Position numbers and translations under genes: made by a program. Of a stretch of DNA of 64,000 nt, positions 26,680 through 36,200 are shown one piece after another. The DNA is taken from NCBI RefSeq assembly GCF_015354245.1, contig NZ_JADKYZ010000003.1, positions 62,001 through 126,000 of the forward strand, read 5' to 3'. The notes beneath the pieces are model-generated. The model was given only the letters and a program-made list of their open reading frames with translations, was not told the origin of the DNA and searched no databases. The DNA comes from Diaphorobacter caeni (lineage in GTDB: Bacteria > Pseudomonadota > Gammaproteobacteria > Burkholderiales > Burkholderiaceae_C). Numbering within the stretch: the first letter of the stretch is position 1; every line of letters begins with the position of its first letter.

Positions 26680-27930
26680 TCAGGGTGGCGCCCGATTCCC
26701 CGGGCCAAGCGTCGCGCCAAGCCATCCGATGAACATCACCAACGCGGTGAACAGAAACAGCCGCGTGTACATCGCGCCGCCCACTACTCCCTGCCGGGCG
26801 GCCTGTTCCGCAATCCACCCGAAGGCGCTGTTGCTCACCGCAACGCCGAGGAACACCATGCTGTTGAGCAGGCCAAGCCACAGCCCGAGGCTGCGTGGCG
26901 GCACGACCGAGCGGGCCTGAGCCATCACGAGCGGATGCATCGACCCCACGCAGAACAGCACGCACACCAGCGTGACGCCGAGCCATGCGCTCTGCGCGGG
27001 CCATTGCGCGAGCACCAGCGCCGACGCCACGCCCACCGCGAAGGTGCACAGCACCAGCGTCTTGACGGCCATGACGCGCAGCACGCGCGAGATCGACAGC
27101 GCCCATGCCATCGCGAGCAGGCTCGCCGCCGTCATCGCGTAGCCGCGCTGCACCACATCGAACTGAAAGATGTCGGCGAAATAAGGGCCGCCCCAGGACA
27201 TGCGGAACGTGCCTCCAGCGATCAGGGCAAAGCTCACCGGCACCAGCGCGGCGAAGGCGATGCGCGAGGTCATCGCGGTGCGCGGCGATCCCGCATCACC
27301 CGCAGCCGAAGCGGCCTGTGGCGAGGCGGCTGCTGGCTCCTCATGCAGCGAGAGCGCCACCCCCACCGTGGCAGCCACCATCAGCAGCCCGACGATGCCA
27401 AGCGACCAGCGCCAGCCCATCATCGCCACGCCAAACGCCAGCGGAAGCCCGGCCGCCACCGCACCTACATAGCCCATCGCGCTCGCCCGCGTGACGATGC
27501 GCACCTGCTCCTCACCATTGCCGGTTTTAAGCACGAAGTTGAGCAACCCCATGTAGAGCGGCGCGCAGCCAATGCCCAGCCCCACATGCGCCGCAATCGC
27601 CACCGGAATGCTGTGCGTGAGCGGCAACGCGAGCGCCCCCATGCTGCCGATCACCATGCAAAACAGCACCGGCCGCCTCACGCCATAGCGATCAAACGCC
27701 AGCCCCAGCGGCAACTGCGCAAAGGCGAACGTGAAATACAGCGCCCCGGCAAACAGCCCGAACATCTGCGGCGACAGATGCAGATCGTCAATCAGCTGCG
27801 TGGCGATCACCGCCACGTAGCTGCGATAGAACTGGCTCAGCACATAGGCGCCGGTAAGCACCGCGAGCGCTAGCGACCTCGACGACGAAGCTCTCGATGA
27901 AACCGACGATGACGCCCCCGCCCGCCGCAT
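26680..27930 (-). CDS. MFS transporter
   Basis: 416 residues with about twelve hydrophobic segments. The MFS signature loop after the second helix reads GLAFDRYGVRRPVLF. The substrate is unknown; the sequence recalls the nitrate/nitrite-porter-like or sugar-phosphate subgroup, without specific residues to decide. Its ATG (27930) shares one base with the stop of the upstream GNAT gene (TGATG), so the two are co-translated. A terminator follows. Confidence 0.82.
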   Translation of the reverse strand: MRRAGASSSVSSRASSSRSLALAVLTGAYVLSQFYRSYVAVIATQLIDDLHLSPQMFGLFAGALYFTFAFAQLPLGLAFDRYGVRRPVLFCMVIGSMGALALPLTHSIPVAIAAHVGLGIGCAPLYMGLLNFVLKTGNGEEQVRIVTRASAMGYVGAVAAGLPLAFGVAMMGWRWSLGIVGLLMVAATVGVALSLHEEPAAASPQAASAAGDAGSPRTAMTSRIAFAALVPVSFALIAGGTFRMSWGGPYFADIFQFDVVQRGYAMTAASLLAMAWALSISRVLRVMAVKTLVLCTFAVGVASALVLAQWPAQSAWLGVTLVCVLFCVGSMHPLVMAQARSVVPPRSLGLWLGLLNSMVFLGVAVSNSAFGWIAEQAARQGVVGGAMYTRLFLFTALVMFIGWLGATLGPGNRAPP

Positions 27931-28631
27931 CAACCGCGCAGCGCCTTCAGTGATTGCTTCTGCTTGCCGTCAGCCGTGAAGTTGGCAGCGGCCAGCCATT
28001 GCTCAAACCCCGCCTTCACCCTCGGCCATTCCGAATCAATGATCGAAAACCACGCCGTATCGCGGCTGCGGCCCTTGTAGATCACGACTTGGCGGAAGAC
28101 GCCCTCAAACGTGAATCCCAGCCGGTCCGCCGTGGTGCGCGACGGCTGATTGAGCGCATCGCACTTCCATTCATACCGCCGGTAGCCCAGTTGATCGAAT
28201 GCATAGGCCATGAGCAGATACTGCGCCTCGGTGGAGATCGGCGTCTGCTGCAGAAGCGGCGAGAACATCACGTTGCCGACTTCGATCACGCCGTTGTTCG
28301 GATCGATGCGCATCAGCGAGAGCGTGCCCACAGCCTTGCCCGTAGCCAGATCGATCACCGCATAGTGGCGCGGGTCGGTACTTTGGGCGATGGTCTCGGC
28401 ATAGGCGCGGTAATCCTCCTCGCGCTCGAACGGCCCGGCGACCATGTAGGTCCAGCCGCGTGGCGCCGTCCGGTAGGCCGCAAACAGATCGGCCGCGTGT
28501 CTTGCGGGATCGATGGGCTCGAGCTGGCAGAAGCGGCCCTTGAGCGTCACGCCCGAGGGCTGCGCACGCGGCGTCCAGTCGGGCATTGCGGGGCCGATGG
28601 GCTGGTCGAATTCGTTCATGCGGGTGGACAT
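27930..28631 (-). CDS. GNAT family N-acetyltransferase (RimJ/RimL-like)
   Basis: 233 residues from the ATG at 28631. Acetyltransferase_3-type features are visible: GVTLKGRFCQLEPIDPARHA at the start, AVIDLATGKAVGTLSLMRID, IEVGNVMFSPLLQQTPISTEA and CDALNQPSRTTADRLGFTFEG near the acetyl-CoA site. Such proteins acetylate amino groups of peptides or small molecules. It is coupled to the MFS gene downstream and divergent from the MocR regulator, which suggests detoxification or resistance under MocR control, unproven. Confidence 0.82.
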   Translation of the reverse strand: MSTRMNEFDQPIGPAMPDWTPRAQPSGVTLKGRFCQLEPIDPARHAADLFAAYRTAPRGWTYMVAGPFEREEDYRAYAETIAQSTDPRHYAVIDLATGKAVGTLSLMRIDPNNGVIEVGNVMFSPLLQQTPISTEAQYLLMAYAFDQLGYRRYEWKCDALNQPSRTTADRLGFTFEGVFRQVVIYKGRSRDTAWFSIIDSEWPRVKAGFEQWLAAANFTADGKQKQSLKALRG

Positions 28632-28814
28632 GGTGTCATCTTTCTGGTCAAAGCCAAGGAGGTGGGACAGCCAGCAATCTAGCGCCGCCGTGGCTTGCCA
28701 GAAAGCGCCACTCCATGCACATTTGATGGTGCCACGAAATCGCCGCGCAATGCACTCCCCTCGGGAAAGCACCGAGCGCCCTTTTCGATTTTCCATTTTC
28801 ATCGTTTGAGATCC

Positions 28815-30308
28815 ATGCCACCGGATGAACTACTGGCCGACCCGCTGATCGCCCTGCTCACAGAATCACCGCTCGCGCGGCATCCCGGTGCGGAGTCGCT
28901 GCAGCGCCAGTTGCAGCACAACATCCGCAGCGCCATTCTGAACGGCCGCCTGCCCTCGGGTACCCGCCTGCCCGGCACGCGCGCGTTCGCGCTCGCGATG
29001 GGCGTTTCGCGCAACAGCGCCACGGCGGCGTATGAACTGCTCGGTGCCGAAGGCTTCATACAGCTCAGCCGCCAGGGCACCACGGTCGCCACGCTCGCGC
29101 CCACATCGGCAAATCACACCCCCTCGCGCGCCAAGAAGCAACCGCTCCCCACCATCGCCGAACGCAGCACCCACGTGCGCGACAACGGCTTCGCCAGCGC
29201 CGAATCTCTGGCGTTCCGGCCCGGCGTGCCCGCGCTCTCGCGCTTTCCGCTCGCCGTCTGGAAACGCTGCATGGACAAGGCCATCCAGCAGGCCGGCGTC
29301 TCCGCGCTTGGCTACGGAGACCCCTTGGGCGAGATGGCGCTGCGCACCGCCATCGCGCACCACCTCGCCGTCGCGCGCGGCGTGCGCTGCTCGGCGCAGC
29401 AGGTCGTCATCACCGAAGGCGCGCAGGAGGCCCTCGCGCTGTGCGTGCGGCTTGTCACCAACCCCGGCGACACCGCCTGGGTGGAAGAGCCCGGCTACCG
29501 AGGCGCGCAGACCGCCATGGCCTGCGGCGACCTGCGCGTGCATCCCGTGCGCGTGGACCACGACGGCATCCACGCCACCGACCGCGCCTGGAAGACCCAT
29601 CCCCCGCGCCTCATCTACACCACGCCGTCGCACCAATATCCGCTCGGATCGGTGCTCAGCGCCACGCGCCGCCTGGACCTCATCGCCAAGGCCGAACAGC
29701 ACGGTGCATGGATCATCGAGGACGACTACGACAGCGAATTCCGCCACGCAGGCGAGCCCATCGCCGCCATGCAGGGCCTCGTGCCCCAGGCGCCCGTGCT
29801 CTACGCAGGCACCTTCAGCAAGACCCTGTTCCCCGCCCTGCGCTCGGGCTTTCTTGTATTGCCCGAAAACCTGCTCGCCCGCGCCGACGTGCTGCTGCGC
29901 GAGACCCTGCGCGGCGGCCACCGCTTCGAGCAACTGGCTCTCGCCGAATTCATCATCAGCGGCCACTTCAGCCGCCACCTCGGCCGCATGCGGCGCCTGT
30001 ATCGCAGCAGACAGCAACTGCTGCGCGAGGCCATCGCCACCCATTTCGCGAAGCTGCCGCACAGCGTCTCGGGAGGGGACAGCGGCATGCATCTGACCTT
30101 GCGGCTGCCAGCCCATTTCAACGACACGCAAATCGCCGAAGCCGCCCGCGCCTACGACATGGCCCCCACGCCGCTGTCGCGCTTTGCGCTCCAACCGGAG
30201 GAGGAAGACAATGGGCTGGTGCTGGGGTATGGGAATACGTCGGAGGCCAGAATTCCCACGCTGGTAAAACGCCTCGCGCAACTGGTGAAGGCGCAGATAT
30301 CGCATTAA
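28815..30308 (+). CDS. MocR-type PLP-dependent GntR regulator
   Basis: 497 residues from the ATG at 28815. An N-terminal GntR winged helix (residues ~30-95: GRLPSGTRLPGTRAFALAMG, then VSRNSATAAYELL) is linked to an aminotransferase-like class I domain. The PLP lysine is expected in GTFSKTLFPALRSGFLV, and IEDDYDSEFRH is the usual PLP-ring region. MocR proteins respond to PLP or amino compounds and often control a divergent gene, here the GNAT/MFS pair across 183 bases. Confidence 0.88.
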   Translation: MPPDELLADPLIALLTESPLARHPGAESLQRQLQHNIRSAILNGRLPSGTRLPGTRAFALAMGVSRNSATAAYELLGAEGFIQLSRQGTTVATLAPTSANHTPSRAKKQPLPTIAERSTHVRDNGFASAESLAFRPGVPALSRFPLAVWKRCMDKAIQQAGVSALGYGDPLGEMALRTAIAHHLAVARGVRCSAQQVVITEGAQEALALCVRLVTNPGDTAWVEEPGYRGAQTAMACGDLRVHPVRVDHDGIHATDRAWKTHPPRLIYTTPSHQYPLGSVLSATRRLDLIAKAEQHGAWIIEDDYDSEFRHAGEPIAAMQGLVPQAPVLYAGTFSKTLFPALRSGFLVLPENLLARADVLLRETLRGGHRFEQLALAEFIISGHFSRHLGRMRRLYRSRQQLLREAIATHFAKLPHSVSGGDSGMHLTLRLPAHFNDTQIAEAARAYDMAPTPLSRFALQPEEEDNGLVLGYGNTSEARIPTLVKRLAQLVKAQISH

Positions 30309-30343
30309 GATCGACCGAGTTTTCAACCCCGCCAGAAACCAGA

Positions 30344-30694
30344 ATGACCGACGCCGCCGATACCCATTTGCTTGACGATGCCGTCTGGGCAAGGTCTCTT
30401 ACGCACGACATCGCAAATCAGTTGCAGGGCCAGTCAATGCAATGCTTTTACGGTGACGCACAGGGTCATTCACATGTCGCCCCATTGCTGCTGCGGGCAG
30501 TCAAAGAGCGCCCCTCGCTTGAGCAGTTCCAACAATTGAGCCTGTACTTTCAAGGTCCCGCGTCACCGCAGCTGCCGCAGCAGACCTATCGGATGCGGCA
30601 TGCCGAACTGGGTGATTTTGCGGTCTTCATCACGCCCATTGCACGCAATGCCGAAGGCGTCGAGTACGAGGCCTGCGTGAGCCATGCGGGCTGA
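30344..30694 (+). CDS. DUF6916-like protein of a tail-collar cluster
   Basis: 116 residues, start ATG at 30344. The pattern FQQLSLYFQGPASPQLPQQ, YRMRHAELGDFAVFITPIAR, then GVEYEACVSHAG resembles DUF6916, a small domain encoded beside phage-tail-collar (MdpB-like) genes in many proteobacteria. No signal peptide is visible. The function is unknown. It overlaps the next gene, a GNAT, by 11 bases, so the two are coupled. Confidence 0.6.
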   Translation: MTDAADTHLLDDAVWARSLTHDIANQLQGQSMQCFYGDAQGHSHVAPLLLRAVKERPSLEQFQQLSLYFQGPASPQLPQQTYRMRHAELGDFAVFITPIARNAEGVEYEACVSHAG

Positions 30695-31220
30695 GTTTCC
30701 CGCCACCGTGCAGGTCGGTGAGCTGACGCTTCGTGATGCAGTGCAGGACGACTATCCGTTCCTTCGCGAAGTCTACCGAGGCGTGCGCGCCCCCGAGCTT
30801 GCACAGACCGCCTGGACGCAATGGGAGAAAGACGCCTTTTGTGATTCGCAGTTTGCCCTGCAGGACCGCCACTACCGGGCCCACTATCCCCATGCGCGCT
30901 ATTTCGTGATTGAGTTGCACAGTCGCTCGATCGGGCGCCTTTATCTGAGCGATGCGCCTGAACTGATGGCTCTCATGGAGATTTCACTGCTGCAAGAGTT
31001 GCGCGCCCAAGGACATGGCACGGCTCTCATGCAATGGCTGACGCAGATCGCCGATGACAGCGCTCGCCGAATGCGTCTCTTCGTGGAGCCGGAGAATCCC
31101 GCCAGGCGCCTCTACGAGCGCTTTGGCTTCGTGGAACACGAGCTTCAGGGCGCGTACCTGAAGATGTTCCGCGAGCCGCAACCCACCAGCACCGCACAGA
31201 ACCGCTTCACCCCCGATTGA
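30684..31220 (+). CDS. GNAT family N-acetyltransferase
   Basis: 178 residues. A compact GNAT with LTLRDAVQDDYPFLREVYRG at the start, MEISLLQELRAQGHGTALMQ as the acetyl-CoA loop (QGHGTA fits the Q/R-x-x-G-x-G/A motif) and FVEPENPARRLYERFGFVE near the end. Acetyltransferases of this type recur in tail-collar/DUF6916 clusters, perhaps modifying those proteins. Its end overlaps the convergent Tat-signal DUF6916 gene by 14 bases. Confidence 0.8.
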   Translation: MRAEFPATVQVGELTLRDAVQDDYPFLREVYRGVRAPELAQTAWTQWEKDAFCDSQFALQDRHYRAHYPHARYFVIELHSRSIGRLYLSDAPELMALMEISLLQELRAQGHGTALMQWLTQIADDSARRMRLFVEPENPARRLYERFGFVEHELQGAYLKMFREPQPTSTAQNRFTPD

Positions 31221-31626
31221 AGATCGCTTCGATCTCGCGACCTTGCGGGTCGTTCGGGCTCATGAAGATGGCGTGCTGACCCAGTCGTGGATGAGTAACC
31301 TGCCACAGCGCCTGTTGCGCACCATCCGCCCCCTGCACTTCAAACACCACACGAAACGATTTTTCCCGGTCAATGCAATGCGGCAGGTCTTCCACCGACG
31401 TCAGTCGGACGGTCCTCTGCACTGCACCGGAATCACCATCGTTTGAAAGCATGAATGACTGATTCAGAAGCGGCAGAAACGTCTGACGCGTCAGTGATTC
31501 CCCGCCCAAGGACTGGTTGGCATGGGCTGCCGCCGCACTCCACATGCCCCCCGACAACGCTGCGGTTGCAGGCATGGACCCAGCCACCTTCAAAATGCGT
31601 CTGCGATTGAAATTAATCATAGTCAT
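31207..31626 (-). CDS. Tat-exported DUF6916-like protein
   Basis: 139 residues (the ATG at 31620 is an alternative start). A twin-arginine signal is visible, NFNRRRILKVAGSMPATAAL, with likely cleavage near AAAAHAN. The body, FLPLLNQSFML...SFRVVFEVQGADGAQQALWQ, then LGQHAIFMSPN, parallels the cytosolic gene at 30344, so this is the exported form of the same fold. It is divergent from the tail-collar genes across about 90 AT-rich bases and convergent with the GNAT gene. Confidence 0.6.
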   Translation of the reverse strand: MTMINFNRRRILKVAGSMPATAALSGGMWSAAAAHANQSLGGESLTRQTFLPLLNQSFMLSNDGDSGAVQRTVRLTSVEDLPHCIDREKSFRVVFEVQGADGAQQALWQVTHPRLGQHAIFMSPNDPQGREIEAIFNRG

Positions 31627-31717
31627 TTACTACAAAACTTTAAACATTTTGCCAGTAATCAACTAAAATTTACAAGACTTAAAACAATTGTGACGCCAGC
31701 AGCGTCGTTCCTTCGCT

Positions 31718-32224
31718 ATGGCTCAGCCCTATATTGGTGAGATCCGGATGTTCGCGGGCAATTTCGCACCTGTGGGCTGGAATTTCTGTGCGGGGCAATT
31801 GTTGCCGATCTCCGAATACGAGCCGCTGTTCAATTTGATCGGTACTACCTACGGTGGCGACGGTGAGTCGACGTTTGCGCTGCCAGATATGCGCGGACGC
31901 ATCCCCCTTCATCAGGGCGACAACTACCTATTGGCCCAAACCGGTGGCGCGGAAACTGTGACGCTCACCGTCAACCAGATCCCCTCCCATTCCCACGCAC
32001 TGCTGGCCAGCTCCGGAACAGGCTCTCAAGCGTCGCCCAAGGATGGTTTTTTCGCAGGCCATCGCGATCACAAAGTATTTGCCAATACGCAATCGCCTCA
32101 AGGCAGCTTGAATCAGAGCACGGTCATGCCCGTGGGAGGCTCGCAGCCGCACGACAACTTCCCGCCGTATCTCTGCGTGAATTTCATCATCTCGCTGTTC
32201 GGCATTTTTCCGAGTCAAACCTGA
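31718..32224 (+). CDS. Phage tail-collar protein (MdpB-like), copy 1
   Basis: 168 residues. It opens with YIGEIRMFAGNFAPVGWNFC, then AGQLLPISEYEPLFNLIGTTYGGDG, FALPDMRGRIPLHQG and IPSHSHALLA, and ends with PPYLCVNFIISLFGIFP, the full Tail_Collar pattern of microcystin-dependent-protein (MdpB) homologues. In phages the domain sits on tail fibres; chromosomal triplets like this one have no established role. A 5-bp hairpin (31692-31706) replaces a visible ribosome-binding site. Confidence 0.85.
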   Translation: MAQPYIGEIRMFAGNFAPVGWNFCAGQLLPISEYEPLFNLIGTTYGGDGESTFALPDMRGRIPLHQGDNYLLAQTGGAETVTLTVNQIPSHSHALLASSGTGSQASPKDGFFAGHRDHKVFANTQSPQGSLNQSTVMPVGGSQPHDNFPPYLCVNFIISLFGIFPSQT

Positions 32225-32718
32225 TGGCAGAACCCTTCCTCTCAGAAATCCGCATCCTGTCCTTTGTCTTCGCCCCCAAAGGCTGGGCACAGTGCAACGG
32301 ACAGTTTCTGCCGATCAATCAGAACCAGGCACTCTTCTCGCTGCTGGGGACTACCTTTGGTGGAAATGGGCAAACTACTTTTGCCTTGCCGGACTTCAGG
32401 GGCCGCATGCCGATGCATGTCGGCAGCGGGTATGAGCTCGGGGCGCGCGGTGGCGAAGAAGCGCACACGCTCAACATCAATGAAATACCAACCCACACCC
32501 ATCTGGTAAACGCCTCCGAGGCGCCGGGCAATCGCAGCAGCGGCAGCGGCAACATCCCTGCTGCGGCCTTTGGGCACTATGCGCCAGGCCCAGACACCAG
32601 CCTGACGCCCGACAGCGTCACGAAGGTGGGGGGATCTCAGGCACACGAGAACAGACCGCCCTTCCTGACGCTGAATTTCACCATCGCCCTGCAAGGCATC
32701 TTTCCCTCATCGAGTTGA
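32224..32718 (+). CDS. Phage tail-collar protein (MdpB-like), copy 2
   Basis: 164 residues with the same plan: FLSEIRILSFVFAPKGWAQC, NGQFLPINQNQALFSLLGTT, FALPDFRGRMPMHVG, IPTHTHLV and PPFLTLNFTIALQGIFPS. Its start shares one base with the stop of copy 1 (TGATG), so translation is coupled. The variable middle (residues ~95-130) differs from the other copies. Confidence 0.85.
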   Translation: MAEPFLSEIRILSFVFAPKGWAQCNGQFLPINQNQALFSLLGTTFGGNGQTTFALPDFRGRMPMHVGSGYELGARGGEEAHTLNINEIPTHTHLVNASEAPGNRSSGSGNIPAAAFGHYAPGPDTSLTPDSVTKVGGSQAHENRPPFLTLNFTIALQGIFPSSS

Positions 32719-32722
32719 GATC

Positions 32723-33250
32723 ATGGCCGATCCCTTTGTAGCGGAAATCCGCATTTTTCCATTCAACTTTGCACCCAGAGGCTGGGCCTGGTGCGATGGT
32801 CAGTTGCTGCCGATCTCGCAGAACACCGCATTGTTTTCGCTGCTGGGAACCACGTACGGCGGCAATGGACAGTCCAACTTCGCGCTGCCCAACATGCAGG
32901 GGAGAATGCCCATGCATCCCGGTCAGGGGCCCGGGTTGTCACCTCATGATCTGGGAGAAATGGGGGGCTCCGACTCGGTCACGCTGCTGGAATCCGAAAT
33001 TCCGAGTCACTCCCACGTCATCCAGACAGGTCTTGCCGGTGATGCGGCAATGACGGCGGCATCCAACTCATCGGCACTGGGCACTGCCCCGACGCGTGCC
33101 TATGCGACGTTTCCCTCAAACAGCCTGACCTCGATGTCGCCGAAGCAACTCGCCACCGCTGGCGGATATCAGCCGCACAACAATCTGCCGCCCTATCTCA
33201 CGACGTATTTCTGCATCGCGATGCAGGGTGTCTTCCCTGCACGCTCTTGA
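32723..33250 (+). CDS. Phage tail-collar protein (MdpB-like), copy 3
   Basis: 175 residues: FVAEIRIFPFNFAPRGWAWC, DGQLLPISQNTALFSLLGTT, FALPNMQGRMPMHPG, IPSHSHVIQ and PPYLTTYFCIAMQGVFPA. It begins four bases after copy 2. The three are tandem paralogues diverging mainly in the loop after the His-containing motif. The gene is followed closely by the large SBBP/Ig-like surface protein. Confidence 0.85.
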   Translation: MADPFVAEIRIFPFNFAPRGWAWCDGQLLPISQNTALFSLLGTTYGGNGQSNFALPNMQGRMPMHPGQGPGLSPHDLGEMGGSDSVTLLESEIPSHSHVIQTGLAGDAAMTAASNSSALGTAPTRAYATFPSNSLTSMSPKQLATAGGYQPHNNLPPYLTTYFCIAMQGVFPARS

Positions 33251-33292
33251 TTCCGATCCTTCTCCCTCAGTACCCCAATCCTTCGACGCGCC

Positions 33293-36200
33293 ATGCTCAA
33301 ACCCCTACTTGCCGCTGCAATGCTCATGAGCGCGTCAATGGCCCACGCGCAAACCGAACCACTGGTTCAGCGTGACCTTGCCGAGCGCAGCGGTCGCTTC
33401 ATCGACCTTTCGCTGTCTCAGGCTGAGCCGCTCTATGTGGTCAACGCCATGGGAGGCAGCATTCGCTTCGACGCGAGCGGCGTACGCATCGAACAGGCGG
33501 CGGCGAATCAGGCTGGCAAGCTCAAGAGCATTGGCGTGCATGCGGGACTGAGCTATGCGTTTGACGGCGGCGTGACAAGCGCACCGTTGGGCCAGAAGGT
33601 CAGCCGATCGACGTTCAGCTCCTTTGTGGGCCCGGAAGGCACATGGGTGCGGAACCGAGCGAGCTACTCCGAACTGGTTTACCGCAATGTCTGGGCAGGT
33701 GTGGATGCGGTTTTCAAAGGCACGGACAGCGGATTGAAGTATCAGTTTGAGCTGGCCTCCGGCGTCGACGCCAAGCAGGTGGCGTTGCGCATCGCGGGCG
33801 CCCAGTCGGCACGCGTGAAGGACGACGGTGCGCTGGAGTGGAACGTCAACGGCACGGTCCTGCGAGACGGCGCTCCCATCGCTTGGCAAACCAGCGGCGA
33901 CAAGCGGATCAAGGTGCCCGCCAAATATGTGCTGCAACGGCTCGACGCCAGCACATGGCGCGTGACATTTGAACTGGGCGCGCATGACGTGGCCCTGCCG
34001 CTGGTGATCGACCCCGCATGGGCCGCACCAGCCGGTCTGGTGGGGGGCAACTCGAACGATTCCGTCAACGCCGTGGCGCGTGACGCCACCAACAAGGTAA
34101 CCTGGACGTGTGGCACGACGCAGGTCAACAGGGTTCAGAAAGCGTTCGTCGCCAGATTCAGCGACGGTGCAAGCAGTTCATTCACGCTTGGCGGCAATGG
34201 CAACGACAGCTGCCGCAGTCTCGCCCTGGACCCGCAAGGCAATGTTTACATCGGCGGCACAACGGAATCCACCGATTTCCCGACGATTGGCACACGTACC
34301 GATGCCAATCTGCGCGGCAGCAAGTCGCAGAATGACAAGGACGCCTTCTTCGCAAAGATCAACCCTGCAGGTGACACCGTCATCTGGTCCAGCCTGTTCG
34401 GTGGCGCAGGTGACGATCAAGTGAATGCCGTGGCGACCGACTCCGCAGGCCGCCTCTACATTACCGGCTACACGACTCCGACCTGCGCCGCTGGCGTCTG
34501 CACCCCGAACACACTGGGCTCCTCCACTACGCAATGGAGCAGCGAAGGTAAGAACGCTTTCGTTGCCCGCGTGGCGGCAAATGGTCAGGCGTTTGAGTAC
34601 TTCCGTGCGTTGAATGGTGATGGCTCCGTCAACATCGGTCACGCGATTTCGGTGGATCCAGGAACCAACGCCGTCATCGTGGCTGGAGAGACCAACTCCA
34701 CATCGGCTGGCATGCCCACGGGTGTGCCCGGGCTGAACAATGTCCCCAACGCCCGCCCCACGGATAACGACCCCAACGGAGACGTGGCCGACGGATTTGT
34801 CGCGCGCGTCAACCCGACGGGTAATGCCTACGAATATTTCACGCTCCTCACCGGCTCGTACGATGCCGCCAAAGTGACCAGCGACCGTGCATTCGGCGCC
34901 CGACTTCTTGCGGATGGCAGCGTGCTGGTGGTCGGAGAGACCAGCGCAGTTGATTTTCCCGTCAACGCAGTCGCCAGCAATACGCTGGCAGGCAGCATGG
35001 ACGGCTTTGCGGTGCGCCTTGCCGCTGGAGGCACTTCCGTGCAGTCCGCACGGTATCTGGGCGGCAGCGGATACGACAGCGCCACCGCAGTCGCAGCCGT
35101 GGGCGATGGCTACTACGTGATCGGCAATTCGACCGGTGCGCTGACAAATCTGACGGGAGCGAGCAACCCCGGTGGCCTCTCCACCGCGTCGCTGGGAGGG
35201 CAGGACGGATTCCTCGCACGCTTTGTCGCGACATCCAACGACCCCGACTTCTGGGGCCTGATCGGCGCACCCGGCACCGACAGCTTCAACGCATTGGCTG
35301 CCGAGGCGGTGGACTTCAACGCCACCGCTCGCCCTTACGGCCGCCCCGTGCTGTACGCGGGCGGCGCGTCGAGCACTTCCTCGGGCAGCGTGCAGCGAGG
35401 AGAACTCAGGCAGATCGATTCGTATGGTCCGCCTGTCTCATTCGACATTCAGGACAACGGCGGAACGCAGAGCGCCGTCATTCTTCAGGACTATGCGGAT
35501 CTGAAGATGCTGGTCAAGGACTCGCTGGGGCAGCCCGTTCCCCGAGTGATCGTGAAATTTGAGGCACCCAACGTCACGAACGCTCCCTCCAGCAACATGC
35601 CCGGTACCCGCGAAGTGACCGCAGATGTGGACGGCTATGCCACGCTCACCGGCGTGCGGGCCAATGGCTATGCCGGTGCCTATATCGTGAAGGCCACAAG
35701 CGGTGTCGCCACGGCCAACTTCTCGCTGACCAATCTGAAGGCGGATCAGACCGGCTTCACGGCATCCACCAGCAACGCGTCCGTGCCCTACCAGACCAGC
35801 GTCACGCTGACAGCCACAGGTGGCGTATCGGGCGTATCCGTGGCATACAAGCTCGATCCGACCGACACGAGCGCGCAGACATATTGCTCCGTATCCGGCG
35901 ATCAGGTCACCGCTCTCAAGGCCCAGGGCTCTTGCAAAGTCATCGCGACCAACCCGGGCAACGCCAACTACAACCCTGCTTCCTGGACGGTCGAACTGAC
36001 GACGACAAAGGCACCACAACCCTCATTTGCCGTCACAGCCGTCCCCGCAAGCATTTCGGTCGGTGAACTCTCGTCCTTGAGCTTCGCGGGCGCGCTGTCC
36101 GGCGGAGACGAAACCGCTGCGGTAGGCACGTCTTCCAGCACAGTCTGCGTGATGAGCGGGACTGCGCAAGTAAAAGCGCTCACCACCGGAGCCTGCACGA

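Noticed and set aside
31718-33250. Prophage call based on tail-collar genes
   Set aside because: No terminase, portal, capsid, tape-measure, lysis or integrase genes lie nearby. Such MdpB-like sets are known as stand-alone chromosomal clusters.
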